Of a stretch of 64,000 nt of DNA, positions 41,474 to 50,972 are shown one piece after another; position 1 is the stretch's first letter; each line of letters opens with the position of its first letter. Below the pieces are notes generated by a model that saw only the letters and a list, made by a program, of their open reading frames with translations, was not told the DNA's origin and did no database searches. The position numbers and the translations under genes are program-made. Source of the DNA: Bacillota bacterium (GTDB lineage: Bacteria; Bacillota; Sulfobacillia; DUSP01; JBFMCS01); NCBI GenBank assembly GCA_040754315.1, contig JBFMCS010000041.1, positions 50,542-114,541 of the forward strand, given 5' to 3'.

Positions 41474-41875
41474 TTACCTCCTTGGGCTACCCGGAGACAT
41501 GCTTAGGACTACATGGTTAAAGAGGGCGTGGACGGGATAGGCTGCCAATACTCCCCACCACCAGTGCTGTCCGGCAAACACGGCCACTTGCGCCAGGAAA
41601 CCAAAGAGCAAGTGGCTAGACACGCTGAACAAGGCCGCAGCAACGCCCCTCTTGGTTGGGCCTGACACGTCATAGAAGGCCTCCACCACACCAAAGAAGA
41701 TGTGCGTGATGATAAGGGACGCACCCGCCAAGGTCCCAGCCAGGGTCTTTAGGCCCTCCTCTATAACGGGCGCCACCAACACCGAAAGGCCGCGATTACG
41801 GGCACCCCGAGTTATGGCGCGGCCAAGAATGCTATTGACTATATAAGCGGCGAGGGCGGCGATGACGCCCGCCAG
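41474..41875 (-). CDS. Small integral membrane protein with PrsW/CAAX-protease-like motifs
   Basis: About 133 aa with 3-4 predicted helices. Motifs recall the PrsW-type intramembrane metalloproteases in miniature: EExxK in APVIEEGLKTLAG, FxxxE in HIFFGVVEAFYDV and HxxxN in PVHALFNHVVL. The N-terminal helix (GLLAGVIAALAAYIVNSILG) continues upstream of the first GTG (41782) in an open frame with no ATG/GTG/TTG; CTG codons at 41875 and 41878 behind AAGGGG are the best candidates, so the start is uncertain. It lies between pth and mfd and is only 4 nt from mfd. Proteolytic activity is conjecture. Confidence 0.6.
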   Translation of the reverse strand: MAGVIAALAAYIVNSILGRAITRGARNRGLSVLVAPVIEEGLKTLAGTLAGASLIITHIFFGVVEAFYDVSGPTKRGVAAALFSVSSHLLFGFLAQVAVFAGQHWWWGVLAAYPVHALFNHVVLSMSPGSPRR

Positions 41876-41883
41876 CAGGCCCC

Positions 41884-42477
41884 TTAGCAGGTGGTTAGCG
41901 GCAATTCCCTGGATCCCTTCCCATTGAAGCGTCTCATGGCTTCTTCAATGCCATGGACCAGGATAGACTCGATGGCCCGGGCTGCACTGTGACACAGAGC
42001 GTCAAGGTCATCTAGTAGCCTTTCCCTCAGTGGTTCAAGCACATACTCTGCGGCGTCCCACCCCTCAGGGGGGCGGCCGACTCCTACGCGAACCCGGCAA
42101 AACCCCCTGGTGCCCAGGGCCCATATAATGGATTCAACCCCGCGGTGGCCTCCAGAGCCCCCATCGAACCTCACCCTAAGCTGGCCCTCTTCCAGGTCAA
42201 TGTCATCGTGAACTACGACCACCCGAACAGGTTCGACGCCCAGGCCCCGGGCGGCAGCTGCCACAGACAGCCCGCTGCGGTTCATGTAGGTAGAGGGCTT
42301 TGCGAGCACCACAGGGTGCTCTTGCAGGGCCCCTCGCCCAGTCAACGCGAGGTAGAGCGGGGTGTCCACCGCTATGGAGTGCTGCTCTCCCAGGTGGTCA
42401 ATAACGCGGAACCCGGCGTTGTGCCGGGTGTCCCGGTACTTTCTGCCTGGATTGCCCAGGCCCACCACTAACCACAA
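41884..42477 (-). CDS. pth: Peptidyl-tRNA hydrolase
   Basis: About 197 aa. GLGNPGRKYRDTRHNAGF contains the catalytic His (His19); KPSTYMNRSG, VVVHDDIDLEEGQLRVRFDGGSGGHRGVESI and RVRVGVGRPP complete the Pth signature. It recycles peptidyl-tRNA dropped from ribosomes. The TTG at 42477 has GGGGG 8 nt upstream and gives MWLVVGLGNPG; the GTG three codons earlier lies against the ribosome-binding site. It follows ctc as in Bacillus. Confidence 0.95.
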   Translation of the reverse strand: MWLVVGLGNPGRKYRDTRHNAGFRVIDHLGEQHSIAVDTPLYLALTGRGALQEHPVVLAKPSTYMNRSGLSVAAAARGLGVEPVRVVVVHDDIDLEEGQLRVRFDGGSGGHRGVESIIWALGTRGFCRVRVGVGRPPEGWDAAEYVLEPLRERLLDDLDALCHSAARAIESILVHGIEEAMRRFNGKGSRELPLTTC

Positions 42478-42516
42478 GACAACCACCCCCAGCGGGGATC
42501 ACTCAAGATTTCCGGG

Positions 42517-43137
42517 CTACTCAGCGGCCTCTTCTTGGGCCTCAGCCCCTTCCGCCGCCTCTTGGACTTCCTCCTCACGCCTGCTCGCCAGGACCGATAC
42601 AACGATCTCCTCAGGGTCGTTGAGCACCTTGACTCCTTCGGGGATCGGCAGGTCAGCGACCCTGAGTTGCTGGCCTATTTCAACGCCGGAGATATCCCCG
42701 ATTATGCTATCGGGTATCTCTGTAGGAAGGCACTCCACATCCAACGACCTGACCTGATGCTGTACGAGGGCACCGTTGTGGGTAAGCTCCTCCTCGCCGT
42801 GGAGGATTACGGGAACCTGTGTCTTCATCCGTTCTTTTAATGATATGTGATGGAAATCCACATGAAGCACATGGCCCTTCACGGGGTGCCTCTGAACCTG
42901 CTTGAGCACCACGGTCTTCCTCTCCTGACCAGATCCACCTATTTCGAGGTCTATTAGTCCCCGGGCGGCGGCCCCGGCTCCCAAGAGACCCTCCAGATCC
43001 TTGGCGGGGATTATTATGGCCATGGCAGGGGAGTGCGCTCCATATACCACGGCGGGAACAAAGCCCTCGCGCCTGACAGCGTTCACCTTAATACCGGCAG
43101 CCCTTGGGGCAGCCTTCAGCAAATAGACACCCATCAA
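42517..43137 (-). CDS. ctc: 50S ribosomal protein L25 / general stress protein Ctc
   Basis: 206 aa. The N-terminal L25 domain (about 1-95; VNAVRREGFVPAVVYGAHSP, KQVQRHPVKGHVLHVDFH) binds 5S rRNA. The C-terminal TL5/CTC beta domain (about 96-190; VPVILHGEEE, LDVECLPTEIPDSIIGDISG) is present, and an acidic Glu/Ala-rich tail ends the protein. It starts directly after prs (TTG at 43137 or the next ATG), with GGAGG inside the prs stop region. Confidence 0.93.
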   Translation of the reverse strand: MMGVYLLKAAPRAAGIKVNAVRREGFVPAVVYGAHSPAMAIIIPAKDLEGLLGAGAAARGLIDLEIGGSGQERKTVVLKQVQRHPVKGHVLHVDFHHISLKERMKTQVPVILHGEEELTHNGALVQHQVRSLDVECLPTEIPDSIIGDISGVEIGQQLRVADLPIPEGVKVLNDPEEIVVSVLASRREEEVQEAAEGAEAQEEAAE

Positions 43138-44094
43138 CTAATCCCTCCAGACTACTTTGAACATCTCACTTACGGACTGGTCTTGGTGGATCCGCTCTAT
43201 GGCCTCACCCAAGAGATGAGCCACAGACAGCACCCTGACTTTTCCGCACGACCTCTTCAATGGGACAGTATTTGTTACCACCAGCTCCTCAACTTCAGAC
43301 GATGACAAGTGTTTCAGGGCCTGTCCAGAGAAGATCGGGTGGGAGCAGCAGGCGTAGACCTCCCGGGCACCCTTCTCTAGCAGAGCTCGGCTACCATTGA
43401 TGATGGTTCCGCCTGTGTCTATGATGTCATCTATCATGATGGCGGCCTTCCCCTGTACCCTACCGATTATGTTCACCACCTCGCACATTCCCGGCTCCGG
43501 TCTTCTCTTATCGATGATCGCGATGCTGGCCCCCAGAACCTCCGCCATATCCCGGGCGCGTTGCACGCCCCCGATGTCAGGCGCTACCACTACTGCGTTT
43601 TCCAGGCCCTTTTCAATGAAGTAATCACCCAGGATAGGCGCGGCGGAGAGGTGGTCTACGGGGATATCGAAGAACCCCTGGATCTGCCCGGCGTGCAGGT
43701 CAACGGTGAGGACGCGATTGACGCCTGCCGTGGTCAGCAGGTTCGCCACCAGCTTGGCTGTGATGGGCTCGCGGCCCCTGGTCTTCCGATCCTGCCTGGC
43801 ATAGCCGTAGTGAGGGACTACGGCTGTGATGCGCTTGGCGGATGCCCTGCGCATGGCGTCAATGATGATCAGGAGTTCCATTATGGCATCATTAACAGGA
43901 TCACACATGGACTGGACCACGAAGATGTCATGCCCCCGGACGCTTTCATCCACAGTGACCTTGATTTCCCCGTTGGAGAAACGGCCCACGTCCAGCCTTC
44001 CCATTTGGATCCCCAGGTGAGCCGCGATCTCCTTGGCCAGGTCGGGTGTAGCCGTCCCGGTGAAGATCTTAAGGTGCCCGTCGTTGGGTGACAC
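43138..44094 (-). CDS. prs: Ribose-phosphate pyrophosphokinase
   Basis: 318 aa. LKIFTGTATPDLAKEIAAHLG at the start, the flexible loop YGYARQDRKTRGREPITAKLVANLL, and the PRPP-binding motif IMIDDIIDTGGTI (about residue 217). It makes PRPP for nucleotides, His and Trp. The GTG at 44094 has GGAGGGG formed by the glmU stop region. Order glmU-prs-ctc is as in Bacillus. Confidence 0.97.
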   Translation of the reverse strand: MSPNDGHLKIFTGTATPDLAKEIAAHLGIQMGRLDVGRFSNGEIKVTVDESVRGHDIFVVQSMCDPVNDAIMELLIIIDAMRRASAKRITAVVPHYGYARQDRKTRGREPITAKLVANLLTTAGVNRVLTVDLHAGQIQGFFDIPVDHLSAAPILGDYFIEKGLENAVVVAPDIGGVQRARDMAEVLGASIAIIDKRRPEPGMCEVVNIIGRVQGKAAIMIDDIIDTGGTIINGSRALLEKGAREVYACCSHPIFSGQALKHLSSSEVEELVVTNTVPLKRSCGKVRVLSVAHLLGEAIERIHQDQSVSEMFKVVWRD

Positions 44095-44095
44095 C

Positions 44096-45493
44096 TTACC
44101 CCTCCTCTCCCTTCTGCTCCTCCGGCAGGGCCCGGTTCTTCTCTACCCAGCCGCGTTTGTTCTCCTGACGGCTACGCTCTATCCCTAGCGCCCCCGAGGG
44201 CACATCCGTGGAAATGGTAGAACCCGCGGCTACATATGCCCCCTTTCCAATGGTCAAAGGGGCCACCAGGTTCGAATTGCACCCCAGGAATGCCCCGTCC
44301 TCCACAACAGTCCTGTGCTTCTTCGCGCCATCATAGTTCACCGTGATTACCCCAGCACCCACATTCACGCCCTCCCCTAAAAGGGCATCTCCCACATAGG
44401 AGTGGTGGTGGATCTTTGAGCCCTCTCCCACCGACGCGTTCTTCACCTCAGCGAAATTCCCCACCTGAACCTGGGCGCCTATGACACAGCCGGGCCTGAC
44501 GTGAGCGTAGGGCCCTATCCTTGCATCATCGTGGATAACACTGTGTTCTACCACGGACTGGCAAATCACAACCCTCTTGCCCACCGTCGCATCGCGAAGA
44601 TGAGCGCCGGGGCCAATGGTACACCCCTCCCCAATGATGGTGTTCCCCTCTAGAATGCTGAAAGGCCCAATCACCGTGTCCTGGCCGACCCGGGCTCTCT
44701 CATCTATGTAGACGGCCTGGGGGTCCACAAGGGTGACGCCGGCGTCCAAGAGCCGTTCCGCAACCCTCTCCCTGGCCATGCCCTCAGCCCTCGCCAGGTC
44801 CCGGCGGCTGTTCACCCCCAGTACCCGTTCTGGTTCCGACGCCCGGACCGCCGCCACCTTCCGGCTCTCCCTGGCCATCAGCGTGACTACCTTGGGCAGC
44901 TGGTATTCAGCCTTGACGTTGTCCGGCGTAAGCCTTCTCAGCGCCGGGAATAGGTCCTTGCAGTTGAAGCAGAGGGCACCTGCCACCACCTCTCTCACTG
45001 CCAGCTGTGCTTCGCTAGCATCCAGGTGCTCAACCACGTCGCGCACCTCACCGGATTCGTCCCTGATTACCCGGCCGTACCCGGTGGGGTCCTCCGCCAG
45101 CGCTGTGACAAGGGTGACGCTGGCACTGGTGTCCCGGTGCTCGTTCACCAAGGCAATGATGTCCTCGGCCTCCAGCAGGGGTGTATCGCCGTACAGGATG
45201 ACCACGTCTGCCTCCTTCCCCTCAAGGTAAGGGGCAGACACCAGCACTGCATGCCCTGTACCCAACTGTTCTTCTTGGTGTATTATCTCGACCCCCGAAA
45301 GCACCGTGGTGATCTCGGAGGATCCCTGTCCAACCACGACCAGGGGGCGGGCAATCCCGGCGCCCTGAGCGGCGCTGACAACTCGCTCCAGCATGGTACG
45401 CCCGAGAACCCGGTGAAGAACCTTGGGAAGCCTGGACTTCATCCTTGTGCCTCGCCCTGCGGCCAGGATGACCGCAGCCAACTCTCTGTCCAT
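44096..45493 (-). CDS. glmU: Bifunctional UDP-GlcNAc pyrophosphorylase / glucosamine-1-phosphate acetyltransferase
   Basis: 465 aa. The N-terminal uridylyltransferase begins AAVILAAGRGTRMKSRLPKVLH. The C-terminal part is a left-handed beta helix of hexapeptide repeats (about 250-440; GPFSILEGNTIIGEGCTIGPGA, YVGDALLGEGVNVGAGVITVNYDG) with acetyltransferase activity. It makes UDP-GlcNAc for the cell wall. The ATG at 45493 has AAAGGGG 7 nt upstream; two upstream Met codons are not supported. spoVG, which separates purR and glmU in Bacillus, is missing here. Confidence 0.97.
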   Translation of the reverse strand: MDRELAAVILAAGRGTRMKSRLPKVLHRVLGRTMLERVVSAAQGAGIARPLVVVGQGSSEITTVLSGVEIIHQEEQLGTGHAVLVSAPYLEGKEADVVILYGDTPLLEAEDIIALVNEHRDTSASVTLVTALAEDPTGYGRVIRDESGEVRDVVEHLDASEAQLAVREVVAGALCFNCKDLFPALRRLTPDNVKAEYQLPKVVTLMARESRKVAAVRASEPERVLGVNSRRDLARAEGMARERVAERLLDAGVTLVDPQAVYIDERARVGQDTVIGPFSILEGNTIIGEGCTIGPGAHLRDATVGKRVVICQSVVEHSVIHDDARIGPYAHVRPGCVIGAQVQVGNFAEVKNASVGEGSKIHHHSYVGDALLGEGVNVGAGVITVNYDGAKKHRTVVEDGAFLGCNSNLVAPLTIGKGAYVAAGSTISTDVPSGALGIERSRQENKRGWVEKNRALPEEQKGEEG

Positions 45494-45550
45494 GGTAGAG
45501 CCCCTTTCCGTCATGGTCCACATGGTATTATACCACAGGTTTCCCTCTCC

Positions 45551-46375
45551 TTAGGATCCTCGGGGATAGGGCGCTGGTTTTATGGAAACCCTCTTGGATA
45601 CTTCATCGATGCCGAGCAATATTGCCAGGGATGTGAAGCCTGACACCAGCTTCTCCCGGGGCTCCTCCGTTTCCACCAGCACACCCGTGCCGACAACGGA
45701 TGCCCCAAACTCTCCCATGAGATCCACAATGCCCCGGGCTGTTCCCCCTGCTTTCATGAAGTCATCAATGGCCAGGACCTTCACTCCCGGCTGCAGGGCG
45801 CGGCGAGGCAGGGACATGGTCTGGATCCTGTGGCTGGAACCCGAAACGTAGTTGATGCTCAGGGCGGACCCCTCTGTGACCCTGTGGTCTCGCCTGACCA
45901 CCACCAGTGGAAGCCCCATGGACCTGGCTGTCATCATAGCCAGCGGTATCCCCTTGGTCTCAACAGTAACCACAACATCCGGGGACGCCCCCCAGAAGCG
46001 GGTGGCGAATATCTCACCCAAGTCCTGCGCCCAGCTCGGATGGAAGATGATATCCGCCATGTAAAGGAACCCCCCGGGCAGTATCCGGGAGGGGTCACTG
46101 AGAGTGCGGCATAGGCGTTCCAGGGTATCATGGGTGTCCTGGGGTTCGACGCAGGGGAGGTACCGGACACCCCCCGTCGCTCCTGTGAGTGTCTCAATCT
46201 TGCCCATGGCCATGGACCCGAAGGCCTGTTTCATCAGGGCCAGATCCTCGCTAATGGTGGACTTGGCCGCGTCGAGCATCTGGGTGAAGAAACCCAGGGG
46301 AAAGAACGAAGCGGGCCTGTTAACCAGGGTTCTCGTAATGGCAGCTACCCGCTGGCTCCGTCGCAATCTGCCCAC
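45551..46375 (-). CDS. purR: Pur operon repressor PurR
   Basis: 274 aa. An N-terminal winged helix (RRSQRVAAITRTLVNRPASFFPLGFFTQML) precedes a phosphoribosyltransferase-like domain (about 75-270) with the PRPP motif VLAIDDFMKAGGTARGI and the family FHPSWAQDLGEIFATRF-like block. It represses purine genes and is relieved by PRPP. The GTG start lies behind GGGGGTGGG. Upstream is the nucleotidyltransferase gene. Confidence 0.95.
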   Translation of the reverse strand: MGRLRRSQRVAAITRTLVNRPASFFPLGFFTQMLDAAKSTISEDLALMKQAFGSMAMGKIETLTGATGGVRYLPCVEPQDTHDTLERLCRTLSDPSRILPGGFLYMADIIFHPSWAQDLGEIFATRFWGASPDVVVTVETKGIPLAMMTARSMGLPLVVVRRDHRVTEGSALSINYVSGSSHRIQTMSLPRRALQPGVKVLAIDDFMKAGGTARGIVDLMGEFGASVVGTGVLVETEEPREKLVSGFTSLAILLGIDEVSKRVSIKPAPYPRGS

Positions 46376-46432
46376 CTGAGACCCACCCCCTAAGTGAGTT
46401 GCGTGGATAGGTACAAACCTTTCTAGACGTCG

Positions 46433-47185
46433 TCACCTTGACCTCAGCGCCCCCATGGCTACCTCTAGGTCTGAGGGCTTATCCACATCCATGCCGATCT
46501 CCGGATCCCAACAGACCACAGCCCGGGCCGTTATGTGAAATACCTGGGATACCCGCTTCTCCAAGGACGGGATGTCGAGGCGCCCGAGGAGCAGGCCCAA
46601 GAGAAACCTCCAGCCCAGGAGCCGGGCCAAAGCCACAGGCTTCTTCCTGTCTTGGGCCAGCCTTTCGGCCACCGCCCGGAAGTCCTCTAGGATTGAAGGG
46701 TCTATGACAACGATGTTGCCTCCCGTGACCCCTCCCTCTTTCAGTCGCACGTACGTCCTTCGTGCGCTAGGGAAGCGAGCCTCAATCGCAGGGCGGGGCA
46801 CAACGGAGTAGAAGAACTGGCCCTCTCGTTCGGAGCATCTTTCCAGGAACTCGTCTATCATTCCTCCCGATACCAGTGGAATATCACTGGTGACTACCAG
46901 GGCGCGGGCATCGCCAGGCAGGGCTTTCACACCCCGGGAAAGGTTCTCCACGAGCCCATCGCCGGAGGGAACAAGCTGGCCGCCCACCCTGGATACCTCA
47001 GGCTCCAGGACCGCGGGACCAACCACAACAATTGTGCCCACGTGCCTCGCTTCCTGGAGTCCGTCCAGGACATAGGAGATCATGGGCCGCCCATTTATGT
47101 CAATGAGGGCCTCCCATGCCTCGGGGCTCTTCTCCGCCAAGGCCTTGTTGGGGCTCCCTGCGAGCACCACAGCTCCATACTCCAT
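46433..47185 (-). CDS. Nucleotidyltransferase family protein (MobA-like NTP transferase)
   Basis: 250 aa starting MEYGAVVLAGSPNKALA, a GT-A/NTP-transferase Rossmann start with an altered P-loop (usual LAGG..G..). INGRPMISYVLDGL, ALVVTSDIPLVSGGMIDEFL (metal-binding Asp) and the terminal VCWDPEIGMDVDKPSDLEVA fit proteins seen between ispE and purR in Clostridia. The substrate is unknown; candidates are molybdopterin, sugar or glycerol phosphates. The ATG at 47185 has AAGGGA 7 nt upstream; a start seven codons upstream overlaps the ribosome-binding site. Confidence 0.82.
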   Translation of the reverse strand: MEYGAVVLAGSPNKALAEKSPEAWEALIDINGRPMISYVLDGLQEARHVGTIVVVGPAVLEPEVSRVGGQLVPSGDGLVENLSRGVKALPGDARALVVTSDIPLVSGGMIDEFLERCSEREGQFFYSVVPRPAIEARFPSARRTYVRLKEGGVTGGNIVVIDPSILEDFRAVAERLAQDRKKPVALARLLGWRFLLGLLLGRLDIPSLEKRVSQVFHITARAVVCWDPEIGMDVDKPSDLEVAMGALRSR

Positions 47186-47213
47186 GCTCACGTCCCTTCC
47201 TTCCATGCCTCAC

Positions 47214-48074
47214 TCAAAGGCTCCGGGATACACCTATGTAGCGAAGGGTCTCGCGTTCCTCGATTCTCACCCTGGCTTCCTCTGCCGCGCCAGAGGTACG
47301 GAAGATCCCGAACACGCAGGGACCGCTCCCGGACATGCAGGCCCCCAAGGCGCCTTCCTGCATCATGGCATCCCTCAATCGCGGCACCGAGGGGAGGATT
47401 CCGGCTACGGCCATCTCCAAGGCATTCCCCAAGTTCAGGCCAAGGGTCTCGAGGTCCCCGCGTTCCAGGGCCTGGATGCAGGCGTTGATGCAGGGACGCT
47501 CAGATTTGGACCCGTGATCCCAAGCCTCGTACGCCCACCTAGCGCTGACCTCCCCTGGAGGGCAGGCTAGGAGGAGCCAGAGCGGAGTGGCGGGCTTCAG
47601 TGGTGTGAGCGTTTCTCCCTTGCCTGTGGCCAGGGCGCAAGTAAGTCCAGAGAGGCAAAAGGGGATATCGGAGCCAACTGTCTCCCCGATGAGTGACATC
47701 TCCCGCGGGGAGACTGGCAGGTTCCACAAGTCCACTATGGCTTTTATCACTGCGGCGGCGTCAGCGCTGCCTCCAGCGAGGCCCGCAGCCATGGGGATGG
47801 CCTTCTCCAGGGAGATCTCTACCCCGGAGATAGCAGGGAAGTGGCGCAACAGGGCAGCCGCTGCCCGGCATGCCAGGTTCTCAGGTCCTGCTGGCGTTCC
47901 TCCTGGATCAGTGAGGGTTACACCAGAAGATGCCTTCTTCACGCTCACGGTGTCGTGCAGCCCCACCCGGAGCACTAGGGATTCTATGCTGTGATAGCCG
48001 TCCGCGCGGCGAGCCACGACATCCAGCGTGAGGTTAACCTTGGCGTGTGCCCTGACGGCAAGCGCGTTCTTCAA
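47214..48074 (-). CDS. ispE: 4-(Cytidine 5'-diphospho)-2-C-methyl-D-erythritol kinase
   Basis: 286 aa GHMP kinase. HAKVNLTLDVVARRADGYHSIESLV at the N-terminus, the ATP loop PMAAGLAGGSADAAAV (about 93-108) and the C-terminal MSGSGPCVFGIF are all IspE hallmarks. It phosphorylates CDP-ME in the non-mevalonate isoprenoid pathway. The TTG at 48074 with GGAGGGG 5 nt upstream gives the standard length; the longer frame overlaps cphA. Confidence 0.95.
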   Translation of the reverse strand: MKNALAVRAHAKVNLTLDVVARRADGYHSIESLVLRVGLHDTVSVKKASSGVTLTDPGGTPAGPENLACRAAAALLRHFPAISGVEISLEKAIPMAAGLAGGSADAAAVIKAIVDLWNLPVSPREMSLIGETVGSDIPFCLSGLTCALATGKGETLTPLKPATPLWLLLACPPGEVSARWAYEAWDHGSKSERPCINACIQALERGDLETLGLNLGNALEMAVAGILPSVPRLRDAMMQEGALGACMSGSGPCVFGIFRTSGAAEEARVRIEERETLRYIGVSRSL

Positions 48075-48150
48075 TGGGTCCCCTCCCGGGATGGAGAAGA
48101 CTCGGTTCCCGGGAATCTTCTCGCCTCGTGCCCTTGGCTCCTGCTGCAGT

Positions 48151-50790
48151 CTAGAATATGGCGACGGGCCGATCCTTCCGGGCATCGGTTATTGCCGTTC
48201 TCACCGACTCAATGGCCCACATCGCCACGCTGTATTTCTCGTAGAACACTGCCACCACGTCGCCGGCACCAGCTAACACCAGGCCACGTCGAACTGCCTG
48301 CCCCTCGTCCGGGACCACATCAATGCACTCGAGGGCCATGCCTTCGCTGCGGGCCCCCCTTACCAGGAGCCTCGCTATCTCCCCAGCCTGCCTGCCCCTG
48401 AGGTCAGTGTCCTCCTTGAAGACCACCCGGTGACAATGGCGGGCACTGGCAGCTCCCACAGCCTCAATGTCTTCGTTGCGCCTGTCGCCGGGGCATGTGA
48501 CAACACCGATCAGCCTCCCTGTGGCCATTTGCCGTGCTGTGGGTAGGACCGTTTCCAGTGCATGGCTGTTATGACCGTAGTCCAGGAGCACCCGGAAGTC
48601 TCCCACGGCGATGAGATTGAACCTGCCAGGGTTGAGGTGGTCGTCGCAGGTGAACGTGCATAGCCCCTTTCGAATGACGTAGGGAGGGAAGCCCATAGCC
48701 AGGACGGCGCCCGCCGCGGAGAGGCAGTTCTCCACGTTGTGCTTGGCCATGCCCTGCAGAGTGCAGGGAACCTCCTTCAATCGTATCAGGTTCCATTCCT
48801 TGCCCTTCTCACCCACAACGATGACCCCGTCGCGGAGAAAGAGGGCAGTGTGGCCTTGAGCGGTGTGACGCTTGACCGTGAGATTGTCGGGCTGGATGGA
48901 GAAGTAGACTGGGGTAGCCCTGATCCTCATGGCCATTGTCACACATGAGGGGTCATCCGCATTAAGCACAACGAAACCCTGGGAGCGGGCGCTCTCCGCC
49001 ACAAGCCCTTTGACCCAGGCTAGGTCCTCAAGGGTCTCTATCCCGTCGAGCCCAAGGTGATCAGATGCGACATTGGTCACCACCGCTACGTCACACCAGT
49101 CAAAAGCCAAGCCTCCATGGATGATGCCCCCCCGGGCGGTTTCGAGAACCGCCATCTCACATGAGGGGTCTCTCAGTACTAGGCGGGCGCTCCAGGGGCC
49201 CGCGTTGTCCCCAGCCAGCAGCCTTCTGCCTCCAAGGTACACCCCATCCGTTATGGCCATGCCCACATTGTAGCCTTCAATCCCAGCGATGTATGAGATG
49301 AGCCTACAGGTGGTGGTCTTCCCATTGGTGCCGGTCACAGCGGCGATGGGGATCCGGGACCTGCTTCCAGGGGGAAATAGGTGTTCCACGATGTCAGAGG
49401 CCACATCCCGGGATTTCCCTGCCCAGGGGTGAAGGTGCATCCGAAGCCCGGGGGCCGCGTTCACCTCTATAATGGCCCCGCCGCACTCCTCCAGGGGCTT
49501 CTTCACATCCTGGGCAACGAAGTCCACCCCAGCTACATCCAGGCCCATCGCCTGCACTGCCCTGAGCATGATCCAGGCGTTGTGCGGGTGGAGATCGTCA
49601 GTGGCGTCCAGGGCAATCCCTCCTGTGCTGAGGTTCGCATTCTCCCTGAGGTAGACCAGTTCCCCCAGGGCAGGAGTGTACCCTAGTCCCTTCTTCTGCC
49701 GGGCGAGGACCATGAGTACCACCGGGTCCACCCTGATCTTGGTCAGGGGCTTCTCATGGCCCTCTCCCCTGAGGGGGTCTTCGTTGGCTATTTGGATCAG
49801 CTGCTTCAGGGTGTGAACGCCGTCACCTGTGACGTGAGCGGGGAGCCTCTGGCTGCAGGCAACTACTCTGTGGCCCACCACGAGGGCCCTGTAGTGATTG
49901 CCGTCAACGTACTTCTCCACGAGCACCTTCCGGTTGAACCTTGATGCCAGGTTATAGGCGGACCGTATTTCCGCCTCTTCCTGCAGGTTAAGGGTGACGC
50001 CGCGCCCTTGGTTGCCGTCTAGGGGTTTCACAGCGACAGGGCACCCGATGGCCTTGGCTACCTCAAGGGCCTCGTGCTCGCTCAAGGCCAGGTCTCCGGG
50101 AGGAACTGGCAGGCCTGCATCTGCCAGTAGTCTCTTGCTGAGCGCCTTGTCCCTGCAAAGGTCTACTCCCACACAGCTGGTATTCTGGGTTATGGTAGCC
50201 TCTACGCGCTTGGCGTACTTGCCGTAGCCCAGTTGGAGGAGGCTCTGGCCATCCAAGCGCATTACCGGTATATCCCGGGCTTCCGCGGCCATGGCTATTG
50301 CGGCGGTACTAGGCCCCAGCTCGGTTATGGCAGCAATACGCTGGGCCTTCTTCACCACCATGTCTACGGGGCACGCTTTACCTCTTGCGAGATCGGCCAC
50401 CATCTTCACGGCGGCCTCCCCGATAAACATGGCAGCCTCCCGTGCAGTGTATTCAAAAACCACCTGGTATGTAGAGGGCGGCGCGATCTGGCGAGTCTTG
50501 CCGTAACGGGTGGGCATGCCTGCCATTGCCTGGATTTCTAAGGCCACGTGCTCCACAACATGGCCTAGAAGAGTCCCTTCCTGTAGCCTCTTTAGGAAGC
50601 CTCCTGGCCTTCCTAGGCTGCAGTGATGGCTCCTGAGTTGAGGCAGTGCCTGGACCAAACGTTCGGTGAAGCCGCTGATCTTGTTGGTGGGCCGATCCAC
50701 GAATTCTCCAATGTCAATTACCATCTCCACAACGGGCCTGTGGCTATGGAGGTTGCGTCCTCCGAATGCCCTAATGCGGATGAGGCGCAT
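48151..50790 (-). CDS. cphA: Cyanophycin synthetase
   Basis: 879 aa. Domains in order: an N-terminal domain (about 1-160; GGRNLHSHRPVVEM), an ATP-grasp domain (about 220-470; AVKPLDGNQGRGVTLNL, IIEVNAAPGLRMHLHP) and a Mur-ligase-like domain (about 480-860; AAVTGTNGKTTTCRLI, LDYGHNSHALE). It builds the Asp-Arg polymer cyanophycin as a nitrogen store. The ATG at 50790 has GGAGG 7 nt upstream. cphB lies upstream on the same strand, about 1 kb away, with a decayed oxidoreductase between. The 3' end overlaps the ispE upstream region. Confidence 0.96.
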   Translation of the reverse strand: MRLIRIRAFGGRNLHSHRPVVEMVIDIGEFVDRPTNKISGFTERLVQALPQLRSHHCSLGRPGGFLKRLQEGTLLGHVVEHVALEIQAMAGMPTRYGKTRQIAPPSTYQVVFEYTAREAAMFIGEAAVKMVADLARGKACPVDMVVKKAQRIAAITELGPSTAAIAMAAEARDIPVMRLDGQSLLQLGYGKYAKRVEATITQNTSCVGVDLCRDKALSKRLLADAGLPVPPGDLALSEHEALEVAKAIGCPVAVKPLDGNQGRGVTLNLQEEAEIRSAYNLASRFNRKVLVEKYVDGNHYRALVVGHRVVACSQRLPAHVTGDGVHTLKQLIQIANEDPLRGEGHEKPLTKIRVDPVVLMVLARQKKGLGYTPALGELVYLRENANLSTGGIALDATDDLHPHNAWIMLRAVQAMGLDVAGVDFVAQDVKKPLEECGGAIIEVNAAPGLRMHLHPWAGKSRDVASDIVEHLFPPGSRSRIPIAAVTGTNGKTTTCRLISYIAGIEGYNVGMAITDGVYLGGRRLLAGDNAGPWSARLVLRDPSCEMAVLETARGGIIHGGLAFDWCDVAVVTNVASDHLGLDGIETLEDLAWVKGLVAESARSQGFVVLNADDPSCVTMAMRIRATPVYFSIQPDNLTVKRHTAQGHTALFLRDGVIVVGEKGKEWNLIRLKEVPCTLQGMAKHNVENCLSAAGAVLAMGFPPYVIRKGLCTFTCDDHLNPGRFNLIAVGDFRVLLDYGHNSHALETVLPTARQMATGRLIGVVTCPGDRRNEDIEAVGAASARHCHRVVFKEDTDLRGRQAGEIARLLVRGARSEGMALECIDVVPDEGQAVRRGLVLAGAGDVVAVFYEKYSVAMWAIESVRTAITDARKDRPVAIF

Positions 50791-50972
50791 GGGCTTTCCT
50801 CCTATGGGTTGCTGGCGCCCAATAGGGTTTCCTCGTGAGTGAGTGGCTATACGTGGTTTCCATGCCGTGGCTGGTCAGGAAGAATGGCCCTAATGCCAGA
50901 ACCGGGTCAATGTTCGAGGTAAGCATAATCACCACACGAAAGTAGAGTGAAGAATTCGAGGGAGGTCTTGGC

